DNA of 64,000 nucleotides from Pseudaeromonas paramecii. GTDB lineage: Bacteria; Pseudomonadota; Gammaproteobacteria; Enterobacterales; Aeromonadaceae. A program made the position numbers and the translations under genes. The DNA is taken from the NCBI RefSeq assembly GCF_039540575.1, contig NZ_BAABFC010000012.1:186001-250000 (forward strand), read 5' to 3'. Numbering within the stretch: position 1 is the first letter of the stretch; each line of letters begins with the position of its first letter. Positions 52,284 to 60,706 of the stretch are shown here, piece by piece. The notes beneath the pieces are model-generated. The model worked only from the letters and a program-made list of their open reading frames with translations, was not told the DNA's origin and did not search any database.

Positions 52284-53866
52284 ACAACCCCGGTTTCCCT
52301 GAACTGCCCAGTCAAGATCAAATGGTGCTGCGTCTGCAGCATCTACTTGAGTTCTCTTTCCCCTTCATCTTATTAGCTGGTCCGCCGGGTAGTGGTCGTA
52401 CCCGGGTTTGTGAGCTGCTGTTGGACCGGCTTAGTCTCCCTTGGCGCACGGCGTTTGTCACGGGCACTATCGCTAGTCCTTTGGATGAGTTGCGCGAGAC
52501 GCTGATCCACCAGCTGGTTCCCCATTCCGTGTTCGATCCGCAGGACACCCTGGGTGATAACCTCTTCCGCTTGTTGGGGGAGAGCCCTGCCCAGCTGTTA
52601 ATTGTGCTGGATGATGCCAATAACCTGCCAGAGTCGTTTGTCGACGAGCTATGGGAGCTGGCGAGCATCAATGACGCCCTGGGGCGGGGACACAAGATGG
52701 GGTTTGTCCTGACTGCCCCGCAGATATGGTGTGAACAGCAGTCCGCCCGGCTCAAGGGGCGTGAACAACCGCCGGTGGAAATGGATATGGAACCCCTTTC
52801 GGCGGCTGAGCAGCGTACCTGTTTGCAGTATTATCTTCTGCGTGGTAACTACCCGCTGGATCAGGGGCGTTGGGAAGCCATGGAGCGGCTGTTATCGTCG
52901 GTGGCGGGTTGGCCCGCCGAATTGGTGGCCTTGGCGGAGAAGACCATGAACAGCAAGAAACGCAGTGTCAGAGCAAAGCCTCTCCCTATCAATAAATGGG
53001 TAGCCACCCTGGCGGTGGTTGCCGCCGTGGTACTGTTGCTCAGCTGGATAGTTCCTTCCATGTTGCGCCAGGAACCCTCTGTGACCAGTGAGGCGGAAGT
53101 GCCATCAGCGGCCAGCGCCACTGTCGAGCAGACGGTGGTGGCGCCGACCCCCTTACAGCATGCCGTACTGCCGGATGAGGCGGGTGACGGCATGACGGTT
53201 GACTCACAGAACTACGAAGGCCGCCGGGTCGTCATTGCCGATCAGGTGGTGCAGGACATCATGGCGCATCAGGGCAGTGTCAGTGGTGCGACGTCCAATG
53301 CTCAGGCGGCGCTGCCGGCGGTATCGGGTGCCGTGACCTCATTGCAGGCGTTGACCCCTGTCGTAGAGCAGATCAAGCAAGGCGACCCTGTCTCCGCCGC
53401 CACGGCCAGCATGGCTAACCCGGCTAAGGTGGCGGTGACGCCAGCCGTCTCGGCCAGCCAGCCAACCGTGAGTCCATCGGTCAAGGTCACGACCACGACT
53501 GTCCATAAGCCGGTCGCCAGTAAGCCCGAGGCCAAGCCGGTAACGGTGAAGCCGGTGACTGCCAGCAGCCTGCGCACGCCTAATGCCACCCTGCTCAGCC
53601 GCGCATCGCGTCACTACACCATCCAGCTGATGGCTGCCGCCGATGCCAATGCCCTGGCCCGCTTTGTCAATGAACAACATCTGGCTGGGCAGGTTTGGAT
53701 GTATGAGACCCAATTCAAGGGGGCGCCCTGGTTTGTGTTGATCAAAGGGGATTACGCCGACAGTAAACGGGCCAATCAAGCCATTCGACAGCTGTCTGCC
53801 ACCTTGCAGAAGAACCGTCCCTGGCCCAAGTCGTTCGCCCAGGTACACAAAGAACTCAAACAATGA
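52280..53866 (+). CDS. damX: DamX: AAA-ATPase plus SPOR-domain cell-division protein
   Basis: This 528-residue protein starts at a TTG overlapping the aroB stop. Residues 1-215 form an ExeA/AAA-like ATPase domain (Walker A AGPPGSGRTR with Arg in place of the usual Lys/Ser, Walker B LLIVLDDANNLP). A membrane helix lies near residues 236-256 (WVATLAVVAAVVLLLSWIV). A Pro/Ala/Val/Thr-rich linker and a SPOR domain near residues 445-525 (YTIQLMAAADANALARFVNEQ) follow. SPOR binds denuded septal murein, so it localises to the division site. Enterobacterial DamX lacks a full ATPase; this longer form resembles vibrio/Aeromonas versions. The Walker A variation leaves ATP hydrolysis in doubt. Confidence 0.88.
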   Translation: MNNPGFPELPSQDQMVLRLQHLLEFSFPFILLAGPPGSGRTRVCELLLDRLSLPWRTAFVTGTIASPLDELRETLIHQLVPHSVFDPQDTLGDNLFRLLGESPAQLLIVLDDANNLPESFVDELWELASINDALGRGHKMGFVLTAPQIWCEQQSARLKGREQPPVEMDMEPLSAAEQRTCLQYYLLRGNYPLDQGRWEAMERLLSSVAGWPAELVALAEKTMNSKKRSVRAKPLPINKWVATLAVVAAVVLLLSWIVPSMLRQEPSVTSEAEVPSAASATVEQTVVAPTPLQHAVLPDEAGDGMTVDSQNYEGRRVVIADQVVQDIMAHQGSVSGATSNAQAALPAVSGAVTSLQALTPVVEQIKQGDPVSAATASMANPAKVAVTPAVSASQPTVSPSVKVTTTTVHKPVASKPEAKPVTVKPVTASSLRTPNATLLSRASRHYTIQLMAAADANALARFVNEQHLAGQVWMYETQFKGAPWFVLIKGDYADSKRANQAIRQLSATLQKNRPWPKSFAQVHKELKQ

Positions 53867-53884
53867 CGTTAAGGTACGCCGATA

Positions 53885-53910
53885 GGGGGGGCGCACTTGG
53901 CCCCCTTTTT
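53885..53910 (+). terminator. Weak terminator between damX and dam
   Basis: A run of G (53885-53891) pairs with ggccccc, followed by TTTTT at 53906-53910. The GC-only short stem with T-run suggests partial termination ahead of dam. Confidence 0.6.
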
Positions 53911-53939
53911 GATCCCTGCCGATGGGCCCTTTGCTTGCT

Positions 53940-54755
53940 ATGAAAAAAAATCGCGCGTTTTTGAAGTGGGCCGGTGGCAAGTTCTCCCTGGTGGAGGCCA
54001 TCAGCCGGCGGCTGCCACCCGGGCAGGTGCTGGTGGAGCCCTTTGTCGGCGCAGGTTCTGTGTTCCTCAACACGGATTACCCGGCCTATTTGCTGGCGGA
54101 CATCAACCCGGATCTCATTGGTTTCTACAATCTGCTCAAGCACAGCCCGGAGCGGGTGATCGCAGAAGCTCGCGGCCTATTCATTCCGGGGAACAATCAG
54201 GCGGAGGCTTATTACGAGTTGCGGCAGGCCTTCAACGACAGTCGCGATACCTTTGAGCGGGCACTGCTATTTTTGTATCTCAACCGACATGGTTACAACG
54301 GCCTGTGCCGCTACAACCGCAAGGGGGGCTTCAATGTCCCCTTTGGCCGCTACAAGAAACCCTACTTCCCGGAAGAGGAGCTGTGGCTGTTCGCCGAGAA
54401 GGCCCAACGGGCCACCTTTGTCTGCGAGTGCTACTCCCAGACCTTTGCCCGCTTGCAGCCGGATCATGTGGTGTATTGCGACCCACCCTATGTGCCTCTG
54501 TCCACTACCGCCAGCTTCACCAGCTATGCCACCGGCGGCTTCTCCTTGGATGATCAGGCGCTGCTGGCCAAGCTGGCACGGGAGACGGTGCAGGAGCGCG
54601 GCATCCCTGTGCTCATCAGCAACCATGCCACGCCATTGACCTATGAGCTGTATCGCGATGCCCAGCTGGATGAGATCAAGGTCAAGCGCACCATCAGCCG
54701 CAGTGGCGAGAGCCGTAACAGTGTGGCGGAATTGCTGGCCCTCTATCTGCCTTGA
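53940..54755 (+). CDS. dam: DNA adenine methyltransferase Dam
   Basis: Dam methylates the adenine N6 of GATC for mismatch repair and replication timing. The ATG at 53940 (MKKNRAFLKWAGGKFSLVE) gives 271 residues; an ATG 18 bases upstream has no better ribosome site. The AdoMet motif is FLKWAGGK, the catalytic motif is DPPYVPLS near residue 180, and the target-recognition segment (residues about 105-145) contains YNGLCRYNRKGGFNVPFGRYKKPYF. Between damX and rpe, as in enterobacteria. Confidence 0.95.
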   Translation: MKKNRAFLKWAGGKFSLVEAISRRLPPGQVLVEPFVGAGSVFLNTDYPAYLLADINPDLIGFYNLLKHSPERVIAEARGLFIPGNNQAEAYYELRQAFNDSRDTFERALLFLYLNRHGYNGLCRYNRKGGFNVPFGRYKKPYFPEEELWLFAEKAQRATFVCECYSQTFARLQPDHVVYCDPPYVPLSTTASFTSYATGGFSLDDQALLAKLARETVQERGIPVLISNHATPLTYELYRDAQLDEIKVKRTISRSGESRNSVAELLALYLP

Positions 54756-54844
54756 GGCCGGCTGGGGGATCTTTGACCTAGAGCCGGTCGGCTCGTTAGG
54801 GTAGAATTTTCCCCGTTTTTGGCTAGCCCACTGGATATCAATCG

Positions 54845-55513
54845 ATGAAAGAGTTTCTGATCGCCCCCTCCATTCTCTCAGCCGACTTTGCCCGACTGGG
54901 CGAGGACGTGGCCCAGGTGTTGGCCGCCGGTGCCGATGTGGTGCACTTTGACGTCATGGACAACCATTACGTGCCCAATCTCACCATTGGCCCCATGGTC
55001 TGCCAAGCCCTGCGCAACTACGGTATCCAGGCCCCCATCGACGTGCATCTGATGGTCAAGCCGGTGGACCGGCTTATCCCGGACTTTGCCAAGGCCGGTG
55101 CCAGCCTGATCACCTTCCATCCGGAGGCGTCCGAGCACCTGGATCGCACCTTGCAGCTCATCAAGGATCAGGGCTGTCAGGCTGGCCTGGTGTTTAACCC
55201 GGCTACGCCACTGCACTACCTGGACTACGTGATGGACAAGCTGGATGTGATCTTGCTGATGTCGGTCAACCCAGGCTTCGGTGGCCAGAGTTTCATTCCC
55301 GGCACCCTGGACAAGCTGCGCCAGGTGCGTCGCCTGATCGACAATAGTGGCCGGGATATCCGTCTGGAGATCGACGGTGGCGTCAAGGTGGATAACATTC
55401 GCGCCATCGCCGAAGCGGGGGCCGACATGTTCGTGGCGGGGTCGGCCATCTTCGGCCAACCGGATTACAAGGCGGTCATCGATCAGATGCGTGCCGAACT
55501 GGCCAAGGCCTGA
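54845..55513 (+). CDS. rpe: Ribulose-phosphate 3-epimerase Rpe
   Basis: Rpe interconverts ribulose-5-phosphate and xylulose-5-phosphate in the pentose phosphate pathway. The 222-residue TIM barrel shows IAPSILSADFARLGE, HFDVMDNHYVPNLTIGP with the metal His/Asp, IDVHLMV, SVNPGFGGQSFIP and EIDGGV. Its stop overlaps the gph ATG (TGATG). Full length. Confidence 0.97.
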   Translation: MKEFLIAPSILSADFARLGEDVAQVLAAGADVVHFDVMDNHYVPNLTIGPMVCQALRNYGIQAPIDVHLMVKPVDRLIPDFAKAGASLITFHPEASEHLDRTLQLIKDQGCQAGLVFNPATPLHYLDYVMDKLDVILLMSVNPGFGGQSFIPGTLDKLRQVRRLIDNSGRDIRLEIDGGVKVDNIRAIAEAGADMFVAGSAIFGQPDYKAVIDQMRAELAKA

Positions 55514-56202
55514 TGACGGCGCCCTTGTCTCAGGTTCGCCTGGTGCTGTTTGATTTGGACGGCACCCTGGTGGACAGCGCGCCCCAGCTGCATCGCTCCG
55601 TGGTGGCCGCCTTGGCCGCCTTGGGCAAGGGGCCGGTGACGCTATCTGAAGTGAGCGCCTGGGTGGGCAATGGGGCGGACATGCTGCTGCGCCGCGCCTG
55701 GCAGGGCCGGCATGAGGTGGATGCCATGCCGCCGGCAGAACTGCCCGCCTTGCGGGCGGCCTTCGATGCCGATTACGCCGAGGCGGCCACCCAGGGGGTG
55801 TCTCTCTACCCCGGGGTACGCGAGACCCTCACCAGCCTGCAGCAGGCTGGCAAGTGTCTGGCGCTGGTGACCAACAAACCCAGCCGCTTCGTGCCGGCCA
55901 TATTGGACCAGGTGGGGCTGCGCGATCTCTTCAGCCAGGTGGTGGGTGGCGACTGTTTGCCGGTGCGCAAACCCGATCCCGCTCCCCTGCTGCATATCTG
56001 CGCCCAGGCGGGTATTCCGCCAGAACAGAGCCTGATGGTGGGGGACTCCCGTAGCGATGTGCTGGCGGCCCGCCATGCCGGCATGCCGGTGGTCGGGCTG
56101 ACCTACGGCTACAACCATGGCGAGCCCATCGCCGCCAGTGACCCGGATTGGATCCTGGATGATTTTGCCAAGCTGACCCCCCTGGTGCTGGGGTCACTCT
56201 AA
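55513..56202 (+). CDS. gph: Phosphoglycolate phosphatase Gph
   Basis: A 229-residue HAD phosphatase that removes phosphate from 2-phosphoglycolate formed during DNA repair. Motifs are FDLDGTLVDSAPQLHRS, VTNKPSRF, Lys in RKPDPAPL, and VGDSRSDVLAARHAG. It is translationally coupled to rpe and followed after 8 bases by trpS, the order seen in enterobacteria. Confidence 0.94.
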   Translation: MTAPLSQVRLVLFDLDGTLVDSAPQLHRSVVAALAALGKGPVTLSEVSAWVGNGADMLLRRAWQGRHEVDAMPPAELPALRAAFDADYAEAATQGVSLYPGVRETLTSLQQAGKCLALVTNKPSRFVPAILDQVGLRDLFSQVVGGDCLPVRKPDPAPLLHICAQAGIPPEQSLMVGDSRSDVLAARHAGMPVVGLTYGYNHGEPIAASDPDWILDDFAKLTPLVLGSL

Positions 56203-56210
56203 AGGATGAA

Positions 56211-57218
56211 ATGATGTCAAAACCGATCGTGTTGAGTGGGGCCCAGCCCTCGGGCCAGTTGACCATAGGCAACTACATGGGCGCCCTGCGCCAGTGGGTG
56301 CGGATGCAGGATGACTACGACTGCCTCTATTGCATCGTGGATCTGCACGCCATCACGGTACGCCAGGATCCCAAGGCCCTGCGGGCCGCCTGTCTGGATG
56401 CGGCCGCCCTCTATCTGGCGGTGGGAATCGATCCCAGCAAGAGCACCGTCTTCCTGCAGTCTCACGTGCCGCAGCACGCCGAGCTGGGCTGGATCCTCAA
56501 CTGCTATACCCAGATGGGCGAGCTGTCCCGCATGACCCAGTTCAAGGACAAGGCCCAGCGCTTCGAGAACAACGTCAACGTCGGCCTGTTCGGCTATCCC
56601 GTGCTGATGGCGGCGGACATTCTGCTGTACCAGGCCAATCAGGTGCCGGTGGGCAACGACCAGAAGCAGCACCTGGAGCTGACCCGTGACGTGGCCTACC
56701 GCTTCAACACCCTGTATGGCGACGTCTTCACCATGCCGGAGCCCTTCATCCCCGAGCAGGGCGCCCGCATCATGAGCCTGCAGGAGCCCACCAAGAAGAT
56801 GTCCAAGTCTGACGACAACGACAACAATCGGATCGGCTTGCTGGAGGATCCCAAGGCCATCGCCAAGAAGATCAAGCGGGCGGTGACCGACTCGCAAGAG
56901 CCGCCGGTGGTGCGTTACGACATCGACAACAAGCCCGGGGTCTCCAACCTGCTGACCCTGATGCACGGTGCCACCGGCCAGTCCATCGTCGAGCTGGAGC
57001 GTCACTTCGAGGGCAAGATGTACGGCCATTTGAAGTCCGAGACCGCCGAGGCCGTGCTGGCCATGTTGGCGCCGGTGCAGGAGCGCTTCACCACCCTGCG
57101 TCAGGACGAGGCCCATCTGCTCGCGATTTTGAGCCAGGGCGCAGAAAAGGCGCGCGAACGGGCTGAAAAAACTCTTAAAGCCGTTTATGATGTGATCGGC
57201 TTCGTTCCAAAAGCCTGA
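56211..57218 (+). CDS. trpS: Tryptophanyl-tRNA synthetase TrpS
   Basis: A 335-residue class I aminoacyl-tRNA synthetase. SGAQPSGQLTIGNYMGA holds the HIGH-like TIGN motif and KMSKSDDND is the KMSKS loop near residue 196. The double ATG at 56211 and 56214 follows aaaggatgaa; either may be used. It ends the aroK-to-trpS run, with a weak stem-loop after the stop. Confidence 0.97.
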   Translation: MMSKPIVLSGAQPSGQLTIGNYMGALRQWVRMQDDYDCLYCIVDLHAITVRQDPKALRAACLDAAALYLAVGIDPSKSTVFLQSHVPQHAELGWILNCYTQMGELSRMTQFKDKAQRFENNVNVGLFGYPVLMAADILLYQANQVPVGNDQKQHLELTRDVAYRFNTLYGDVFTMPEPFIPEQGARIMSLQEPTKKMSKSDDNDNNRIGLLEDPKAIAKKIKRAVTDSQEPPVVRYDIDNKPGVSNLLTLMHGATGQSIVELERHFEGKMYGHLKSETAEAVLAMLAPVQERFTTLRQDEAHLLAILSQGAEKARERAEKTLKAVYDVIGFVPKA

Positions 57219-57242
57219 TTTACTGGGAAGGTGTAGATGGAG

Positions 57243-57270
57243 AGCCGGGGCAACCTGGCTTTTCTGTTTC
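57243..57270 (+). terminator. Possible terminator after trpS
   Basis: agccgg and cctggct can form a short stem with a one-base bulge, followed by TTTCTGTTTC. The stem is short and imperfect, so activity is uncertain. Confidence 0.45.
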
Positions 57271-57307
57271 TTCCGCCTTCTTCTCTTCTGCCGGGTAATA
57301 TCCATTC

Positions 57308-57520
57308 ATGTCACAGCAAGACGTCGATCCAAACGAGTTGGAAACCAAGGGGTATTGGCTGCGCAAGTTTCGCATGGCCAAGACCATGAAAACCCTAGAG
57401 CTGATGGTACCCAAGGCCCTCGACACCCACTATGGCAATGCCAAGGTGGAGGCGGCCATCTACCTGGCCGAGTGTCAGCGGGAGCGGGAACTGGAAACCG
57501 GCGTTCTGCTCAACCGCTAG
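57308..57520 (+). CDS. Small conserved-looking hypothetical protein
   Basis: A 70-residue, charged, soluble protein (many Lys, Arg and Glu). It begins MSQQDVDPNELETKGYWLRK and has predicted helices over MAKTMKTLELMVPKALD and AKVEAAIYLAECQRERELE. It lacks signal or membrane segments. The ATG at 57308 has no strong ribosome site (ccgggtaatatccattc). Codon usage with many GC3 codons suits the genome, and the frame overlaps no other gene. I do not recognise a family. It stands alone between trpS and an iron importer. Confidence 0.55.
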   Translation: MSQQDVDPNELETKGYWLRKFRMAKTMKTLELMVPKALDTHYGNAKVEAAIYLAECQRERELETGVLLNR

Positions 57521-57633
57521 TCCTGCCGACGGCCCTACCTTTGCTGACCTGCGCCTAGGTCATTCCTCTGACTATTTCCTGGGTATCCTGCACTGTGTGT
57601 CGGGATGCCCTTGCTCGTCCTGTTGGGGAGTGT

Positions 57634-57667
57634 TTGCAATCCTCACTGCAAATGGTAATAATTCGCA
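57634..57667 (+). promoter_or_regulatory. Promoter with overlapping Fur box for the iron ABC importer
   Basis: TTGCAA (57634-57639), 17 bases, then AATAAT (57657-57662) form a plausible sigma70 promoter. Overlapping the -10 is TGGTAATAATTCGCA (57653-57667), which matches 11 of the 14 defined bases of the 7-1-7 Fur consensus TGATAATnATTATCA. A second, weaker Fur-like stretch (tggttattatcga) follows at about 57681-57693, before the start codon. This predicts repression by iron. Confidence 0.62.
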
Positions 57668-57702
57668 ACCCTGAACTTGCTGGTTATTATCGAGGTGTTT
57701 GG

Positions 57703-58821
57703 ATGTTGCGTCGCGTAATTGGTTATCCCCTGCTGGCGCTGAGCCTGGTCGTCCTGGCTGGGCTGGTTCAGGCCGCCCCCACTCAAGTCGAAGATGTGCT
57801 AGGCCGTAAGGTCACCCTGGAGCTCCCCGCCAAGCGTATCGTGCTGGGTTTTTATCCGGAGGATTACCTGGCGGTGGGGAGTGAACAGGCGGCGGATCGC
57901 CTGGTGGGTATGTCACTGGGCTGGTTCGTCAAGTCGCGCCCGGCTACCTGGGCTCTGTATGTAGCCCAGCAACCGCAGCTGGCCAAGGTACCGGATCTGG
58001 GGAATGTGCAGGATCAGAGCTTCTCCATCGAGAAGACCCTGGCGGTGCGCCCGGATGTGGTGATCCTGGCGGACTGGCAATATCAGGCACTGGCGCCGGA
58101 TCTGCCGCGGCTGGCGCAGGCGGGGATCCCGGTGGTGGTGATCGATTACAACGCCCAGACCCTGGCCCGGCATCTGGCCAGCACCCGTATTCTGGGTGAG
58201 CTGACCGGCCAGGCTCAGCGGGCGCAGCAGATGGCGGAGGAGTACCGTCAGGTGGTGGAAACCATCACCAGCCGGATCGCTCAGGCCAAGCAGCCCAAGC
58301 CTCGGGTGTATATCGAACTGGGTGACAAGGGCCCGGCTGAATACAGCTACACCTATGGCAAGGACATGTGGGGCGCCATGGCGCTGCTGACGGGCGGGGA
58401 TAACGTGGCGGCGCCCTTTGTGGAGCGCTGGGGTAGCCTGCATCCCGAGCAGCTGCTGGCCAGCAAGCCGGACGTGATATTGCTGGCGGGCTACGAGAAC
58501 GTCAGCAATGACCAGGCCATGCAGATAGGCCAGGACATCTCGGCCGAGACGGTGCGCGCGCGGCTCAATGGCTTCATCCAGCGACCCGGCTGGGCCGACT
58601 TGCCGGCGGTGCAGCAGGGGCGGGTCTATGGGGTGTACCACGGGGCTACCCGCAGCATCATGGATGCGGCCCTGCTGCAATTCATGGCCAAGGCCTTCTA
58701 CCCGGATCTGTTTGCCGATCTGGATCCCCAGGCCACCTACCTGGACTTCTATCGCCGCTACCTGCCCATCCGCCCGCAGGGTACCTTTATGCTGGGTTTG
58801 GCCCCTCAGGGGGCTCAGTGA
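57703..58821 (+). CDS. ABC importer substrate-binding protein, iron-siderophore or heme type
   Basis: The ATG at 57703 follows gaggtgtttgg. The protein has 372 residues: a signal peptide ending GLVQAA, then a class III (FepB/BtuF-like) binding fold (VEDVLGRKVTLELPAKRIVLGF; VRPDVVILADWQYQ; ASKPDVILLAG). It should collect an iron chelate or heme in the periplasm for the permease encoded next. Which chelate cannot be said. A Fur box upstream suits an iron function. Confidence 0.85.
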   Translation: MLRRVIGYPLLALSLVVLAGLVQAAPTQVEDVLGRKVTLELPAKRIVLGFYPEDYLAVGSEQAADRLVGMSLGWFVKSRPATWALYVAQQPQLAKVPDLGNVQDQSFSIEKTLAVRPDVVILADWQYQALAPDLPRLAQAGIPVVVIDYNAQTLARHLASTRILGELTGQAQRAQQMAEEYRQVVETITSRIAQAKQPKPRVYIELGDKGPAEYSYTYGKDMWGAMALLTGGDNVAAPFVERWGSLHPEQLLASKPDVILLAGYENVSNDQAMQIGQDISAETVRARLNGFIQRPGWADLPAVQQGRVYGVYHGATRSIMDAALLQFMAKAFYPDLFADLDPQATYLDFYRRYLPIRPQGTFMLGLAPQGAQ

Positions 58822-58881
58822 CACGGGCGAGCCGGTTCGGCTGAATGAGGCGTGGTGGTTGGCTCGGATGGGATGATGGCA

Positions 58882-59937
58882 ATGAATGACACTCTGGTAA
58901 TGCAACAAACCCTGGCGCGCCAGCGGCAGCGGGAGCGCCGCCGTTGGCATTACCTGGCGCTGCTGCTGGGCCTGTTGGCCATCACCCTGCTGCTGGATAT
59001 CGCCACCGGCCCCTCCTTGCTGCCGTTGCAGGAGGTGCTGGGGGCGCTGCTGCGCCCCGCGCAGGCAGACCCCATGACGCTGACCATCGTCTACGACATG
59101 CGGCTGCCCATCGCCTTGATGGCGCTGGTGGTGGGCACGGCCCTGGGCCTGGGCGGCGTGCAGATGCAGACTCTGCTGGATAACCCTCTGGCCAGTCCCT
59201 ACACACTCGGTCTGGCCGCCGCCGCCGGGCTGGGAGCCGCGCTGGCGCTGGTCAGCGGTGGCTTCTGGGGCCTGACCTCCCTGTTTGCCATTCCCCTGGG
59301 GGCTTTCGTGTTCTGCATGTTGGCCGCCAGTTTGCTGTTTGCCCTGGCGGTGGTGCGTCGGGTGAGCAATCAGACCCTGATACTGGCCGGCATTGCCCTG
59401 CTGTTCCTGTTTCAGTCCTTGCTCTCCTTGCTGCAGTTTCTCTCCTCGCCGGAACTCAATCAGCAGATCCTGTTCTGGCTGTTTGGCAGCCTGATGCGCA
59501 CCACCTGGGCCTCCTTGGCGCTGACGGCCGCCGTGACCCTGATCTGCTGGCTGCTCATCTACAAGGACGCCTGGAAGCTGACCTGTCTGCGGCTGGGGGA
59601 GGCCCGGGCCCGCAGTCTGGGGGTGGATGTGGATCGGCTGCGGCTTAAGACGCTGGTGCTGGTGGCCCTGCTCACCGCCACCGCCATCAGCTTCGTCGGC
59701 ATCATCGGCTTCGTCGGTCTGGTGGCGCCGCACATGGCGCGCATGCTGGTGGGTGAGGATCAGCGCTTCCTGATCCCGGTGTCCGCCCTGTGTGGCGCCG
59801 TCATGCTGTCGGCGGCCTCCGTGCTCTCCAAGTCCATCGTCCCCGGTGCCCTGTTCCCCATCGGCATTGTCACGGCGCTGATCGGGGTGCCGTTTTTCAT
59901 CTGGTTGATCCTGGGACGGGGGCGCAAGGGTGCTTGA
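58882..59937 (+). CDS. FecCD-family ABC permease
   Basis: A roughly 351-residue inner-membrane permease with about ten helices. It contains GGVQMQTLLDNPLASPYTLGLAAAAGLGAALAL (the FecCD signature) and FVGLVAPHMARMLVG before the C-terminal helices, the EAA-like contact with the ATPase. The exact start is uncertain: in-frame ATGs lie at 58873, 58876 and 58882, and a GTG at 58852; 58882 is chosen because of ribosome-site spacing. Only one permease gene is present, so it probably forms a homodimer. Its end overlaps the ATPase GTG start by 8 bases. Confidence 0.87.
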   Translation: MNDTLVMQQTLARQRQRERRRWHYLALLLGLLAITLLLDIATGPSLLPLQEVLGALLRPAQADPMTLTIVYDMRLPIALMALVVGTALGLGGVQMQTLLDNPLASPYTLGLAAAAGLGAALALVSGGFWGLTSLFAIPLGAFVFCMLAASLLFALAVVRRVSNQTLILAGIALLFLFQSLLSLLQFLSSPELNQQILFWLFGSLMRTTWASLALTAAVTLICWLLIYKDAWKLTCLRLGEARARSLGVDVDRLRLKTLVLVALLTATAISFVGIIGFVGLVAPHMARMLVGEDQRFLIPVSALCGAVMLSAASVLSKSIVPGALFPIGIVTALIGVPFFIWLILGRGRKGA

Positions 59938-60706
59938 GATAGCGAACCTGAGTCTGGCGGTGGGCCAACAGACCCTGATGCGGGAGCTGAACCTGCAGCT
60001 CGCGCCGGGCCAGGTACATGTGATCATAGGTCCCAACGGCACCGGCAAAACCACCTTGCTGCGCGCCCTGTTCGGCGAGCTGGCGCCCCGGCAGGGGCAT
60101 GTGTGCTTCGCCGGCCAGAGCCCGCGCCAGCTGGGGGCGGCCCAGTGGCGGCGTCTGTTCGGCTATATGCCGCAGAATATCCAGCTGGAGCTGGAGCTGA
60201 GTGTGCTGGAGGTGGTGGTTCTGGGGCGGCTGGATAGCCTCGCCATGCGGCTGGCCGATGAGGATATTCTCGCGGCGGCGGCGGCCCTGCAGGCGCTGGG
60301 CATCGCCCATCTGGCGGATCGCCCCCTGCATGCCCTCAGTGGCGGGCAGCGGCAGATGGTGCTGTTTGCCCAGGTGTTGCTGCGGGATCCGCGCATCATG
60401 ATGCTGGACGAGCCGGTGAGCGCCCTGGATCTGCAGCACCAGATGCAGCTGATGGAGCACCTGTGTCAGCAGACCCGGGCCAAGCAGTGGGTCACCCTGG
60501 TGGTGTTGCACGATTTGAATCTGGCCGCCCAGTTTGCCGATCGGCTCATCGTGCTGGCGGACGGGGCTCTGCAGGCCTATGGCCCGCCGGCCCAGGTGCT
60601 GGATGCTGCCCTGGTGGAACGATTGTACCAGGTGCCGGTGGCTGTGCTGCGGGACGGACAGGGCATCCCGTTTCTGCGCCCCTTGCGGTCTGTCTCCCAT
60701 GGCTGA
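59930..60706 (+). CDS. FecE-type ABC transporter ATPase
   Basis: A 258-residue nucleotide-binding subunit starting at GTG 59930 and overlapping the permease. Walker A is GPNGTGKTT near residue 34, Q-loop YMPQNI, signature LSGGQRQMVLFAQVLL, Walker B RIMMLDEPVSALD, and switch His in VVLHDLNLAAQFADR. It energises uptake of the bound iron chelate. The stop overlaps the MFS gene's start region by 8 bases (ATGGCTGA). Confidence 0.92.
   Translation: MLEIANLSLAVGQQTLMRELNLQLAPGQVHVIIGPNGTGKTTLLRALFGELAPRQGHVCFAGQSPRQLGAAQWRRLFGYMPQNIQLELELSVLEVVVLGRLDSLAMRLADEDILAAAAALQALGIAHLADRPLHALSGGQRQMVLFAQVLLRDPRIMMLDEPVSALDLQHQMQLMEHLCQQTRAKQWVTLVVLHDLNLAAQFADRLIVLADGALQAYGPPAQVLDAALVERLYQVPVAVLRDGQGIPFLRPLRSVSHG

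Noticed and set aside
57913..60054. 713-codon open frame antisense to the iron importer genes
   Set aside because: A Gln/His-rich shadow across two overlapping, well-identified ABC transporter genes.
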